Assembly (NCBI RefSeq): GCF_900002575.1
Contig: NZ_LN650648.1
Coordinates: 2,705,565 to 2,769,564, forward strand
Reading direction: 5' to 3'
DNA: 64,000 bases
From: Romboutsia hominis
GTDB taxonomy: Bacteria > Bacillota > Clostridia > Peptostreptococcales > Peptostreptococcaceae
The notes below the pieces were generated by a model. The model was not told the DNA's origin and made no database searches. It worked only from the letters and a program-made list of their open reading frames with translations. Position numbers and translations under genes: made by a program. Positions 30,230 to 40,083 of the stretch are shown piece by piece (position 1 is the first letter of the stretch; every line of letters begins with the position of its first letter).

Positions 30230-30300
30230 CACTCATAGTCAAGATATTTACGGTATCTCGGTAGAAACTCTCAGACCATATTTCTGAGTATATACGAGTG
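30230..30300 (-). promoter_or_regulatory. Guanine riboswitch aptamer (purine class)
   Basis: The minus strand gives a full purine aptamer: P1 begins CACTC and ends GAGTG; the P2 and P3 stems have the conserved loops (ATATGGT and CCGTAAA) that kiss, and J2/3 reads TTTCTACCG. The base-recognition nucleotide in J3/1 is C (GACTATG), the guanine-specific form, not the U of adenine riboswitches. The P1 3' strand continues as GTGAAATTATTA, which can pair with the 5' arm region of the terminator (30126-30137) to form an antiterminator. Guanine binding should therefore switch guaB-guaA off. Confidence 0.95.
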
Positions 30301-30344
30301 ATGGTATGTATTCATTTATAAATAATTTCTTTAGGTTAAATCCT

Positions 30345-30373
30345 AATTTATCAAAATTTATTATTTATGTCAA
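30345..30373 (-). promoter_or_regulatory. Promoter of the guaB-guaA leader
   Basis: TTGACA (30368-30373) and TAAATT (30345-30350) on the minus strand are 17 bases apart. The start would be near 30338, about 38 bases before the aptamer. The -35 overlaps the larC stop codon region. Confidence 0.6.
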
Positions 30374-31549
30374 TATCTTTATATTAAATTCTTTATATAT
30401 AATATTGTTTATTTCTAGAAGAATTTTTGTAAACGATATCCCATGATTATCTGCTATTTTTATGCAGTCTTCGTACTCAGGTGTTACTTTTATTAAATTC
30501 CCTTTGTAGTACCCAAGCTTTACAGATACTTTTCCATAAATAGTTTTAATTTTGCGAAATTCTCTTTTTAATATCACTCTATCATACTTAGAATATCTCA
30601 CTCCAAAAGTAGATGTTTCTTTTAGTAAATGTTCGGTTATTTTTTCTAAATCATCTTCTTTGCATATAACCGATAATTTTACTGCTGGTCTATTCTTTTT
30701 CATATATATACTCTCAGTATATATATCTAGAGCTCCTTCTTGTAATATTTTATTGTATAGGTGCGAATATATCTCTGATGACATGTCGTCAATATTAGTA
30801 GTTATTTCATATACTATTTCCTGTTTTTTTTTTATACCTAGAATACTTCTTAGCATATTTGGTACTTCAAACTTCTTATATCCTATTCCATACCCTACTT
30901 TATCCACTTCAAACTCTATATCATCTACAAACCCATTACATAATGCCTTTATTATACCTGCTCCTGTTGGAGTTGTGCATTCACCCTTCACATTATTTAA
31001 TTTAACTGGTACACCTTTTAATATTTCTAATGTTGCTGGTGCTGGTACTGGCATAAGTCCATGGTCGCATTTTACAAATCCTGACCCAAGAGGAACAGTA
31101 CTTGCATATATCTTATCTATGCAAAGTAAATCTATTAAAATACATGAACCTACTATATCAACTATAGAATCTATTGCTCCCACTTCATGAAAATGTATTT
31201 TATCTATAGTCGTTCCATGTACTTTAGCCTCAGCTTCACCTATTACAAGAAATACTTTCTTAGCCATTTCTTTTACCTTACCACTTAAGTAACTAGAATC
31301 TATAATTTCAAATATATCTACTAAATGCCTATGTGGATTATTTTCTTTAGTTATAACATCTACATTCGTTCCAAGTATTCCACTTTCATTTTTAGGTGTA
31401 ATCTTAATTTCAAATTCTTCTTTTATATTTAGTTTATTAATTTCTTCTAAGAATATTTCTTTAGGCACCCCTAAATCTAACAAACTTGATATGGTCATAT
31501 CTCCTGAAATACCATTAACCAAGTCTAAATAAAGTATTCTTTCTCCCAT
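30365..31549 (-). CDS. larC: Nickel insertion protein LarC (nickel-pincer cofactor)
   Basis: A 394-residue cytoplasmic protein that puts nickel into the pyridinium dithiocarboxylic nucleotide cofactor (NPN) of lactate racemase-like enzymes, using CTP. It starts ILYLDLVNGISGDMTISSLLDLG and has HFHEVGAIDSIVDIVG and CTTPTGAGIIKAL, which are LarC marks. In Lactiplantibacillus plantarum LarC is made by a frameshift between two frames; here it is a single frame. It follows larB by 30 bases. No larE or larA is in the window. Confidence 0.92.
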   Translation of the reverse strand: MGERILYLDLVNGISGDMTISSLLDLGVPKEIFLEEINKLNIKEEFEIKITPKNESGILGTNVDVITKENNPHRHLVDIFEIIDSSYLSGKVKEMAKKVFLVIGEAEAKVHGTTIDKIHFHEVGAIDSIVDIVGSCILIDLLCIDKIYASTVPLGSGFVKCDHGLMPVPAPATLEILKGVPVKLNNVKGECTTPTGAGIIKALCNGFVDDIEFEVDKVGYGIGYKKFEVPNMLRSILGIKKKQEIVYEITTNIDDMSSEIYSHLYNKILQEGALDIYTESIYMKKNRPAVKLSVICKEDDLEKITEHLLKETSTFGVRYSKYDRVILKREFRKIKTIYGKVSVKLGYYKGNLIKVTPEYEDCIKIADNHGISFTKILLEINNIIYKEFNIKILT

Positions 31550-31579
31550 AATACAACTCCTTAACGTTAATTGCCCTTT

Positions 31580-32323
31580 TTAATCTAATTTATTTATCAT
31601 AGATGCCAAGTATCCTGCACCAAATCCATTGTCTATATTTACTACTGATATTCCCGATGCACAACTATTTAACATAGTTAAAAGAGCTGATAAGCCATTA
31701 AAGTTTGCACCATACCCAACTGAAGTTGGAACTGCTATAACTGGTACATCTACAAGTCCTCCTACTACACTAGGTAAAGCACCTTCCATACCAGCAACTA
31801 CTACTATTACCCTTGCACTCTGTAACTCTTCTGTCCTATATAACAGTCTATGTATTCCTGCCACACCTACATCATATATTCTCCCAACATCATTACCTAA
31901 GAACTTAGCAGTATGATATACTTCATCTGCTACTGGTATATCAGAAGTTCCACCTGTAACAACTAATATTTTTCCTTTTCCCTTATTTTCTATAGGATGA
32001 TTGTTTATCTTTAGGATCTTGCATGTTTTATCATATTCACAATTATCATATATAGATTTGATTTTCTCATATGTTTCTAATCTACATCTAGTACCTAATA
32101 TGTTAGATCCTTTTTCATACATCTTTTCTATAATACCTATTATTTGCTCATCATTTTTACCTTCACAGTAAATTACTTCTGGGTATCCATTTCTTATTTG
32201 CCTGTGATGATCTATATTGGCATACCCTAAATCTTCATAGGGTAGCTTTTTTAACTTATCTAACGCTTCTTCTATGTCTATATTATCATTTTTAAACTCA
32301 CTTAATAACTCCCTTAAGTCCAT
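31580..32323 (-). CDS. larB: LarB, pyridinium-3,5-biscarboxylate mononucleotide synthase
   Basis: A 247-residue PurE-like carboxylase/hydrolase for the first step of nickel-pincer cofactor synthesis: it carboxylates the NAD precursor NaAD and releases AMP. The C-terminal half (about 118-247) has the PurE-type fold, with ILVVTGGTSDIPVADEV, YDVGVAGIHRLL and VVVAGMEGALPSVVGGL; the N-terminal part (DLGYANIDHHRQIRNGYPEV) is LarB-specific. Operon with larC. Ribosome binding site AAAGGGG. Confidence 0.92.
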   Translation of the reverse strand: MDLRELLSEFKNDNIDIEEALDKLKKLPYEDLGYANIDHHRQIRNGYPEVIYCEGKNDEQIIGIIEKMYEKGSNILGTRCRLETYEKIKSIYDNCEYDKTCKILKINNHPIENKGKGKILVVTGGTSDIPVADEVYHTAKFLGNDVGRIYDVGVAGIHRLLYRTEELQSARVIVVVAGMEGALPSVVGGLVDVPVIAVPTSVGYGANFNGLSALLTMLNSCASGISVVNIDNGFGAGYLASMINKLD

Positions 32324-32455
32324 AGCTTACCCCTTTCAAATAATTTTATACTTTAAATTATATCCTTATACATATCTTTTTTCCATATTATCCCTAATAA
32401 ATCTAATGCTTAAATTTTAATATTATCTAATAGATATCTTTATAATATTAAAACA

Positions 32456-32483
32456 AGGACTAAAATTATTATCTTAGCCCCTA
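32456..32483 (-). terminator. Second hairpin downstream of groEL, possible terminator
   Basis: AAGGACTAA (32456-32464) can pair with TTAGCCCCT (32475-32483) allowing two G-U pairs on the minus strand, followed by TTTT. It lies about 70 bases past the first groEL terminator. Confidence 0.4.
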
Positions 32484-32557
32484 CTTTTATATAGATTTTA
32501 TTAATCTCCTTATAGATTCATAATTTATTACCTTTAGTTTTTCAATTAAATTATTTC

Positions 32558-32595
32558 ACAATAAAAGGAGTAACTTTCGTCACTCCTTTTATTGT
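32558..32595 (-). terminator. Terminator after groEL
   Basis: A 14-bp perfect stem (ACAATAAAAGGAGT / ACTCCTTTTATTGT, 10-base loop) just past the groEL stop codon. Confidence 0.85.
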
Positions 32596-32608
32596 AATTA
32601 GTTTTTAA

Positions 32609-34246
<1,638 letters not shown>

Positions 34247-34252
34247 CTATTA

Positions 34253-34537
34253 TTATTCAACTACTGCTAGTATTTCACTTTGTCTTAATATTGTGTACTC
34301 TTGCCCATCTATTTTAACTTCTGTTCCTGCATATTTTTGGAATAAAACTTTATCTCCAACTTTTAATTCCATAACTATTTCTTTTCCGTCAACTATTCCA
34401 CCTGGTCCTACTTCTAAAACTTCAGCCATTTGTGGCTTTTCTTTAGCAGCTCCTGGTAAAACTATACCACTTGCAGTTTTTTCTTCTGCTTCTAACATTT
34501 TAATAACTACCCTGTCAGCTAATGGTCTTATTTTCAT
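34253..34537 (-). CDS. groES: Co-chaperonin GroES (Hsp10)
   Basis: A 94-residue lid protein. MKIRPLADRVVIKMLE and the mobile loop EEKTASGIVLPGAAKEKPQ are typical, with VLFQKYAGTEVKIDGQEY. It is the first gene of the groES-groEL operon, with an AGGAGGG ribosome binding site. Confidence 0.98.
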   Translation of the reverse strand: MKIRPLADRVVIKMLEAEEKTASGIVLPGAAKEKPQMAEVLEVGPGGIVDGKEIVMELKVGDKVLFQKYAGTEVKIDGQEYTILRQSEILAVVE

Positions 34538-34611
34538 ATTTTTCCCTCCTAAATGAATTGTAAATATGTAAAAATTCTAATATCTAAAATATATTATAAA
34601 CAAAATAATTG

Positions 34612-34638
34612 TTATCACTCTTTAAGTTAGAGTGCTAA
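34612..34638. promoter_or_regulatory. CIRCE operator (HrcA binding site)
   Basis: TTATCACTC-N9-GAGTGCTAA matches the CIRCE consensus TTAGCACTC-N9-GAGTGCTAA with one change. HrcA bound here would repress groESL until heat shock. Confidence 0.93.
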
Positions 34639-34646
34639 CAATTATT

Positions 34647-34675
34647 ATAATATATTAACTTCCCATATTTTTCAA
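34647..34675 (-). promoter_or_regulatory. Sigma-A promoter of groESL
   Basis: TTGAAA (34670-34675) and TATTAT (34647-34652) on the minus strand with a 17-base spacer, directly upstream of the CIRCE element. Confidence 0.75.
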
Positions 34676-34691
34676 TAGTTTTTGTTAAATT

Positions 34692-36182
34692 TTATAATAT
34701 AGGCGAGAACAACCTAGCTATTGATTCTCTAACCTTTTTACCTAATTTTCGCTTAGAAAATTCATCTAATGTTAACTCTTCACTACTATTTAAATCCTCA
34801 AAAAAATCTTTATTCATTCTTTCTACAATTTTTTTGTCATATATAAATGCATTTATTTCAAAATTAAGCATAAAACTTCTTAAATCCATATTAGCAGAGC
34901 CTGTAGATGCTATTTTATCATCTATTGTCATTATTTTAGAGTGTATAAATCCCTTTGTATATAAGTAGACTTTACCTCCTGACTTTAATATATCATCAAA
35001 GTATGAGTAAGAAGCATTGTTAACTATCTTATGATCAGCTATCTTAGGGAATACTATCCTTACATCAACTCCACTTAGCGCTGCACTTTTAAGTGCTATA
35101 AGTATACTTTCATCTGGTATAAAATAAGGAGTTTCTATATAAATACTTTTTTTAGCTTGGCAAATAGCTGAGAAATAAGCATATCGTATAGATTCCCAAT
35201 CACTATCAGGTCCACTAGCTATTATTTGAACCATACTATTACCACATCTTTGAGGACTTGGGAAATATTTATCTTCTGTTATGATCTCTTTTGTTGTATA
35301 GTACCAATCTGTTAAAAATATCATTTGTAACATATACACTGAGGTTCCTTCTATTTTTATATGGGTATCTCTCCAGTATCCAAACTTTTTATTTTTACCC
35401 ATATATTCATCACCTATATTTAGGCCGCCAGTGTATCCAATTTTTCCATCTATTATAGCTATCTTTCTATGATTTCTATAATTTAGCTTTCCACCTGTCA
35501 ATGGAAATTTAGCTGGTAAGAATGCTACTATTTCTATTCCATTTTCCTTCATTTCATTAAAAAACTTTCTATAAAACCAAAATCTCCAACATCCTACATC
35601 GTCATATAATATTCTTATCTTTACACCCTCATTGGATTTTTTGATTAATAAATCTTTTAATTCTCTTCCTATTTCACTATCTTTTATAATGAAGTACTCT
35701 AAATGTATATGATTTTTTGCATTTTTTATGTCTTCTAGAAGATTTTTAAATTTTTGATTTCCATCAATATATACACTTACTTTATTATTCGTCGTAAATG
35801 GAAGTTTTCCTGTATTAAGTAGTAAACTTATTACCCTTTTTTTGCTATAGTCTTCTATATTTTCATTTAATAATTGATTTGTATTAATTGTACTTTGTTC
35901 TGTATTTGCAATTTCCTCTATTCGCTCTAGATTTTCAAATACCTTTTCTTCTCTTATACTACTTGCTAGCTTTTGTGTTTTAAATAATTTCCTCTTCCTC
36001 ATATTTCTCCCTAATATAGCATATATAACTAAACCTATTCCTGGAAGTAATATAAAAATGAGTAACCATGTAACAGTTCTAGCAGGATCTCTATTCTCAA
36101 GTATTATTGACATAGAAATAATCGCCCCAACAATATACGATATGGTTAAGTAGCTTAAAAACAAAAAAACTCCAATACTCAT
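34692..36182 (-). CDS. cls: Cardiolipin synthase (phospholipase D type)
   Basis: A 496-residue membrane enzyme that joins two phosphatidylglycerols into cardiolipin. Two N-terminal membrane segments (about 4-27 and 38-58) with the conserved RDPARTVTWLL come first, then two phospholipase D domains with HRKIAIIDGKIGYTGGLN and HSKIMTIDDKIASTGSANMD, each with the HxKx4D catalytic set. Length is usual for bacterial Cls. It follows the DNA glycosylase gene by 16 bases. No terminator is seen before the groESL promoter. Confidence 0.93.
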   Translation of the reverse strand: MSIGVFLFLSYLTISYIVGAIISMSIILENRDPARTVTWLLIFILLPGIGLVIYAILGRNMRKRKLFKTQKLASSIREEKVFENLERIEEIANTEQSTINTNQLLNENIEDYSKKRVISLLLNTGKLPFTTNNKVSVYIDGNQKFKNLLEDIKNAKNHIHLEYFIIKDSEIGRELKDLLIKKSNEGVKIRILYDDVGCWRFWFYRKFFNEMKENGIEIVAFLPAKFPLTGGKLNYRNHRKIAIIDGKIGYTGGLNIGDEYMGKNKKFGYWRDTHIKIEGTSVYMLQMIFLTDWYYTTKEIITEDKYFPSPQRCGNSMVQIIASGPDSDWESIRYAYFSAICQAKKSIYIETPYFIPDESILIALKSAALSGVDVRIVFPKIADHKIVNNASYSYFDDILKSGGKVYLYTKGFIHSKIMTIDDKIASTGSANMDLRSFMLNFEINAFIYDKKIVERMNKDFFEDLNSSEELTLDEFSKRKLGKKVRESIARLFSPIL

Positions 36183-36198
36183 AATTTCTACCTCATCT

Positions 36199-37074
36199 TT
36201 ATCTGCCTATACCAAGCTCCCTTGCATAATAGAATAAATATTGTTGTGCAAACCCGGCTAAATTACCAAACTTATCAATAGCATAAGTTCTCATTTTAGG
36301 TAAACTCATATCTTCACTTACATAAAATTCTTGCATAACTCTTTTTACCCATACATCAACAGGGAAAGTATCATACTTTTGCATTCCAAATAAAGCTATA
36401 CAGTCAGCTACCTTTGGTCCTACTCCATTGAATTTTTTTAATTCTTTTATGCAATCATCAGTGCTTAAACTTGTATATCCAGATATATTTTCATTATCTT
36501 TTATTACACTCTCAGTTGTACTTTTTATGTATTTATCTCTAAACCCAGTCTGACATGCTCTTATTTCTTCTTGCGAAGCTTTGTTTAATTCTTCTGGTGT
36601 TGGAAAAGCATAATAATCCTTACCTCTATAATTTCCAATATAAGTTCCATAATTTCTTGATAGATTTTCTATTGCTTTTTGTATCATTGGGATCCTATTA
36701 TTAGAAGATATTATAAATGAAATCAACATTTCCCATCCATCTTGTTTTAATATCCTTATACCATAACCAAACTCAGATGCCTTATTTAAATGTTCATCCA
36801 TGTTTTTTAAAGTATTTTTTATATCTGTGTAATTTGTTCCCAAATCAAAGTAATTATACCAAATCTCTTCAAAATCCTTTAAATTTGTATTATCTAAGTA
36901 TATTTTATTGTCTTTTTCAGATACATTTATCACTCTACCTTTTGCAACTCCAGTATATGAGTTATCTGCTTCTTTATGCCATCTAAAGCATTGCCCACAT
37001 TCAAATATATGCTTAGGATTAAAATCTGCTACACCTTCTAATATTACTGTATTATTTTCTTCATAAACCTTCAT
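36199..37074 (-). CDS. 8-oxoguanine DNA glycosylase (OGG1-like)
   Basis: A 291-residue base-excision repair enzyme. The N-terminal domain (FNPKHIFECGQCFRWHKE) and the HhH-GPD core match the OGG1 type. The hairpin GVGPKVADCIALFG carries the catalytic Lys and PVDVWVKRV the catalytic Asp. It should remove 8-oxoguanine and nick the strand by beta-elimination. Probably in an operon with cls. A neighbouring family member, AlkA, is less likely because of the Lys. Confidence 0.9.
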   Translation of the reverse strand: MKVYEENNTVILEGVADFNPKHIFECGQCFRWHKEADNSYTGVAKGRVINVSEKDNKIYLDNTNLKDFEEIWYNYFDLGTNYTDIKNTLKNMDEHLNKASEFGYGIRILKQDGWEMLISFIISSNNRIPMIQKAIENLSRNYGTYIGNYRGKDYYAFPTPEELNKASQEEIRACQTGFRDKYIKSTTESVIKDNENISGYTSLSTDDCIKELKKFNGVGPKVADCIALFGMQKYDTFPVDVWVKRVMQEFYVSEDMSLPKMRTYAIDKFGNLAGFAQQYLFYYARELGIGR

Positions 37075-37249
37075 TTATATATACTCCTTTTTTATGATTA
37101 TTCTTAATAATACTAATTTACCCATATTTTATATAAATTAAATCTTCTTATATTCTATCTATCAAATTTTTCCTAAAAATTCTAGAGTAGAATTTAAAAT
37201 TTTTTTCTGATAAAATACAAAAGATATTATTTTTAGAAGGTGATTTCAT

Positions 37250-37918
37250 ATGAAAAATAGAGGAATATTTATTGCTATAGAGGGGCCTATCGGTGTTGGG
37301 AAAACTACTTTAGCAACTATACTTAATGAACATTTCGGTTATACTCTTCTTAGAGAAATTGTAGAAGAGAATCCTTTTTTATCAAAATTTTATACTGATA
37401 TTAAAGAATATGCTTTACAAACAGAAGCATTTTTTCTATTTAATAGGGTAAAACAATTAGAAGATATAGAAAAAAATCAATTAAATAAGTCTCATGGAGT
37501 TGTTAGTGATTACCATATAATAAAAAATCTTATATTTGCTGGTATAACACTTGATAATAATCAATTCCATAGATATAAGCAAATGTACAATATATTTGTA
37601 AATGATTTGCCTCAACCAGATATAGTTATCTACTTAAACTCTAATACAGATGTCTTAATGAAAAGGATAGCTATGAGAGATAGAAGCTTTGAAAGACAAA
37701 TGGATAGAAATTATATACATGAGCTAAGCACAGAATATAAATATTATTTTAACCCTTTATCTATAAAGCATAACTTTGTAGGTAAAGAGCCATTGATAAT
37801 TGAAATAGATAATTCAAACCTAGATTTCTTAAATAAAGAAGAAGATAGACAATTTATAATAGATAAAGTAGAAAATGCAATAAAGGCATTAGAAGGAGAA
37901 ACAGCATGTTTAATTTAG
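37250..37918 (+). CDS. Deoxynucleoside kinase (first of a pair)
   Basis: A 222-residue P-loop kinase of the dCK/dGK family, which phosphorylates deoxynucleosides for salvage. Marks are the P-loop EGPIGVGKTT at about 11-20, the substrate-site region (LREIVEENPFL), the DYHI segment in place of the usual DRS, and the lid RIAMRDRSFER. It overlaps the next kinase by 13 bases, so they are translated together. Bacterial pairs of this kind often split dGK and dAK/dCK activity; which is which cannot be told. Confidence 0.9.
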   Translation: MKNRGIFIAIEGPIGVGKTTLATILNEHFGYTLLREIVEENPFLSKFYTDIKEYALQTEAFFLFNRVKQLEDIEKNQLNKSHGVVSDYHIIKNLIFAGITLDNNQFHRYKQMYNIFVNDLPQPDIVIYLNSNTDVLMKRIAMRDRSFERQMDRNYIHELSTEYKYYFNPLSIKHNFVGKEPLIIEIDNSNLDFLNKEEDRQFIIDKVENAIKALEGETACLI

Positions 37919-38559
37919 TAAATCAATGTAATAAGCCTCTAAATAGGGACTTATTCATAACAGTGGCAGGAAATGTTGGTGCAGGAAAATCAACTTTAAC
38001 AAAGATAATTGGTGAAAAATTAAATTTTGAAACTCATTTTGAAAAGGTTGATGGAAATCCATACTTAGAGGATTTCTATAAAGATCAAAAAAAATGGGGA
38101 TTCCACCTTCAGTTATATTTCTTAGCCCAAAGATTTAAACAACAAAAGGAAATAGACTGTAATGGGTTAAACAATATACAAGACAGAAGTATATATGAAG
38201 ATGTAGAAATATTCGCTAGAAATTTATATGATAATGGGAAAATGACTAAAAGAGATTATATAACTTATAGGGATTTATTTAATGACATGGTTCCTCACCT
38301 TAGAAGACCTGACTTAATGATATACTTAGATGGTTCTATAGATACTATAGTTCATAGAATAGGGCTTAGGGGTCGTGAAATGGAAAAAGCCGTTGATATA
38401 GAATATTGGAAGAACCTTCACAACAGATATGAAAAATGGATAGCTGAATATGATCAGTCACCTGTGCTATATGTAAATATAGATAAGGTAGATTTAGTAA
38501 ATAATCCAGAGCATGTAGATATGTTATGCCATGAAATAAAGAGAATTTTAGGAATGTAG
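37906..38559 (+). CDS. Deoxynucleoside kinase (second of a pair)
   Basis: A 217-residue dCK/dGK-family kinase. P-loop VAGNVGAGKST, DGNPYLEDFY at the substrate site, the QDRSIYED segment (the family's DRS motif, here intact) and the lid RIGLRGREMEK. It differs from its upstream partner in the DRS and lid regions, so the pair probably has distinct specificities, as in heterodimeric enzymes known from Lactobacillus. Start ATG at 37906 with AGAAGGAGA inside the upstream gene. Confidence 0.9.
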   Translation: MFNLVNQCNKPLNRDLFITVAGNVGAGKSTLTKIIGEKLNFETHFEKVDGNPYLEDFYKDQKKWGFHLQLYFLAQRFKQQKEIDCNGLNNIQDRSIYEDVEIFARNLYDNGKMTKRDYITYRDLFNDMVPHLRRPDLMIYLDGSIDTIVHRIGLRGREMEKAVDIEYWKNLHNRYEKWIAEYDQSPVLYVNIDKVDLVNNPEHVDMLCHEIKRILGM

Positions 38560-38579
38560 TATAAACTACATTCCTTTTT
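38550..38579 (+). terminator. Terminator after the kinase pair
   Basis: AGGAATGTAGT / ACTACATTCCT with a four-base loop and a T run; the stop codon is inside the stem. Confidence 0.85.
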
Positions 38580-38662
38580 ATATGAACAATCTTTAATTCA
38601 GTATATATTTAAAGTAAACTATTTGATAATATTTTAATAATATTAGACAGTTACATTTTTCA

Positions 38663-38713
38663 AAAATATTAATACTATAAAAAATAATATTATTTTTATA
38701 GTATTAATATTTT
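38663..38713 (+). repeat. 21-bp perfect hairpin upstream of the antiporter gene
   Basis: Positions 38663-38683 pair perfectly with 38693-38713 (core AATATTAATACTATA, nine-base loop). It ends just before the AAAAGGTGAGG ribosome binding site of the antiporter gene. Confidence 0.6.
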
Positions 38714-38732
38714 AAAAGGTGAGGTGTTTTAA

Positions 38733-39992
38733 ATGGAAGATTCTATTCAAATTATAGCAAGTAATAACTTACTTATAACTTTTTCAATTATTGCTATGAC
38801 CGGTATTGTCTGCAGTAAATTAAGTGAATCATTAAAAATCCCTGATGTTGTTTTATTTTTACTAGCAGGTATTTTACTAGGACCTTATTTTCTTGAAATG
38901 ATAGATCTTAGTTATTTTGAACTAGAAAAGCAACTTATCCTTACTTTCGGTTCTGCCTTCATACTTTATTTAGGTGGAAAAGAGATTAATTTAAAAATAT
39001 TAAAAAATGTAAAAATAACTGTTTTTTTACTTTCTACATTAGGTGTTATTATTTCATCTATTTTAGTAAGTCAATTTATAAAATTTAACTTTCAAATTCC
39101 TTTTATTACGGCTCTACTCATAGGTTCAATAATTTCATCTACTGACCCTGCTACATTAGTACCTATTTTTAATAAAATTAAAGTTAAAGATAAGGTGTCA
39201 CAAACAGTTATAAGTGAATCGGCATTTAATGATGCTACAGGGGCTATTTTGACTTCTGCAATTGTTACCATTTTACTTTCTGGTAAGTTTTCTTTGACAC
39301 AAAATATATGGGATTTATCCATAATGATTATTGTAGGTTCTTTAGTTGGTTGTATTACTGGTATTGTACTTTTAAAACTAGTCAATGATAAACCTTATGG
39401 TGTTTTTAAGGACTTTGCTCCAATAATATCTATCCTTTCAGTTATTATAGCTTATGAAATTGCAACTAAATTTGGTGGAAGTGGATATATGGCTTGCTTT
39501 ATAGTTGGAATAATTACGGGTAATAAAAAAAATTTCAAAATTTGGCTATCTCAAAAATCATACGATGCCGATTTTTATGTTGCTGAAACCCTCGGAACTT
39601 TATGCCGTATGGCTATATGCATTATTTTAGGTAGTCAAGTTGAATTAGTTGTATTATCAAAATATTTCCTACCATCATTATTGGTTGTTTTAGCATTTAT
39701 TTTTATAATAAGACCAATCTGTATTCTAATATGTGCTCTCCCAGACAGAAAAGCAATGTGGACAAAAAAAGAATTGTTATTTATGATGTGGGTGAGAGAA
39801 ACCGGAGTTATACCTGCTGCACTTTGCGGTATAATTTCTACTATGAAAATCCCTGGTTACGAAATAATCTCTTCTATCACATTTATGGCTATCCTAGTTA
39901 CTTTAATAGTTCAAGGTAGTACAACTAAACTTCTAGCTAAAAAACTCGACTTATTGGAAGATACTTCTAATAATAAATCTCCTAACTTATAG
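38733..39992 (+). CDS. CPA1-family cation:proton antiporter
   Basis: A 419-residue transporter with about 12 membrane segments. The ion-binding helices are recognisable: STDPATLVPIF and ESAFNDATGAIL, the TDP and ND motifs of CPA1 Na+(K+)/H+ exchangers, and the arginine-bearing RPICILIC region. It expels Na+ or K+ for H+ in pH and salt homeostasis. No cytosolic regulatory domain is attached. Single gene, preceded by a 21-bp hairpin and followed by a bidirectional terminator. Confidence 0.88.
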   Translation: MEDSIQIIASNNLLITFSIIAMTGIVCSKLSESLKIPDVVLFLLAGILLGPYFLEMIDLSYFELEKQLILTFGSAFILYLGGKEINLKILKNVKITVFLLSTLGVIISSILVSQFIKFNFQIPFITALLIGSIISSTDPATLVPIFNKIKVKDKVSQTVISESAFNDATGAILTSAIVTILLSGKFSLTQNIWDLSIMIIVGSLVGCITGIVLLKLVNDKPYGVFKDFAPIISILSVIIAYEIATKFGGSGYMACFIVGIITGNKKNFKIWLSQKSYDADFYVAETLGTLCRMAICIILGSQVELVVLSKYFLPSLLVVLAFIFIIRPICILICALPDRKAMWTKKELLFMMWVRETGVIPAALCGIISTMKIPGYEIISSITFMAILVTLIVQGSTTKLLAKKLDLLEDTSNNKSPNL

Positions 39993-40043
39993 TATTATTT
40001 GAGTGACTAAACTTGCTTTACTTAATAAACAATTGATGTTCAC

Positions 40044-40083
40044 ATTATAAAAGAGTGTTCATATGAACACCCTTTTATAATAA
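40044..40083. terminator. Bidirectional terminator
   Basis: A 19-bp stem around GTGTTCAT / ATGAACAC with one mismatch, flanked by ATTATAAAAG and CTTTTATAAT. Its right part overlaps the end of the exporter gene at 40075. Confidence 0.8.

Noticed and set aside
30552-31190. 212-codon open frame on the plus strand
   Set aside because: Antisense to larC; no ribosome binding site and no recognisable protein motif.
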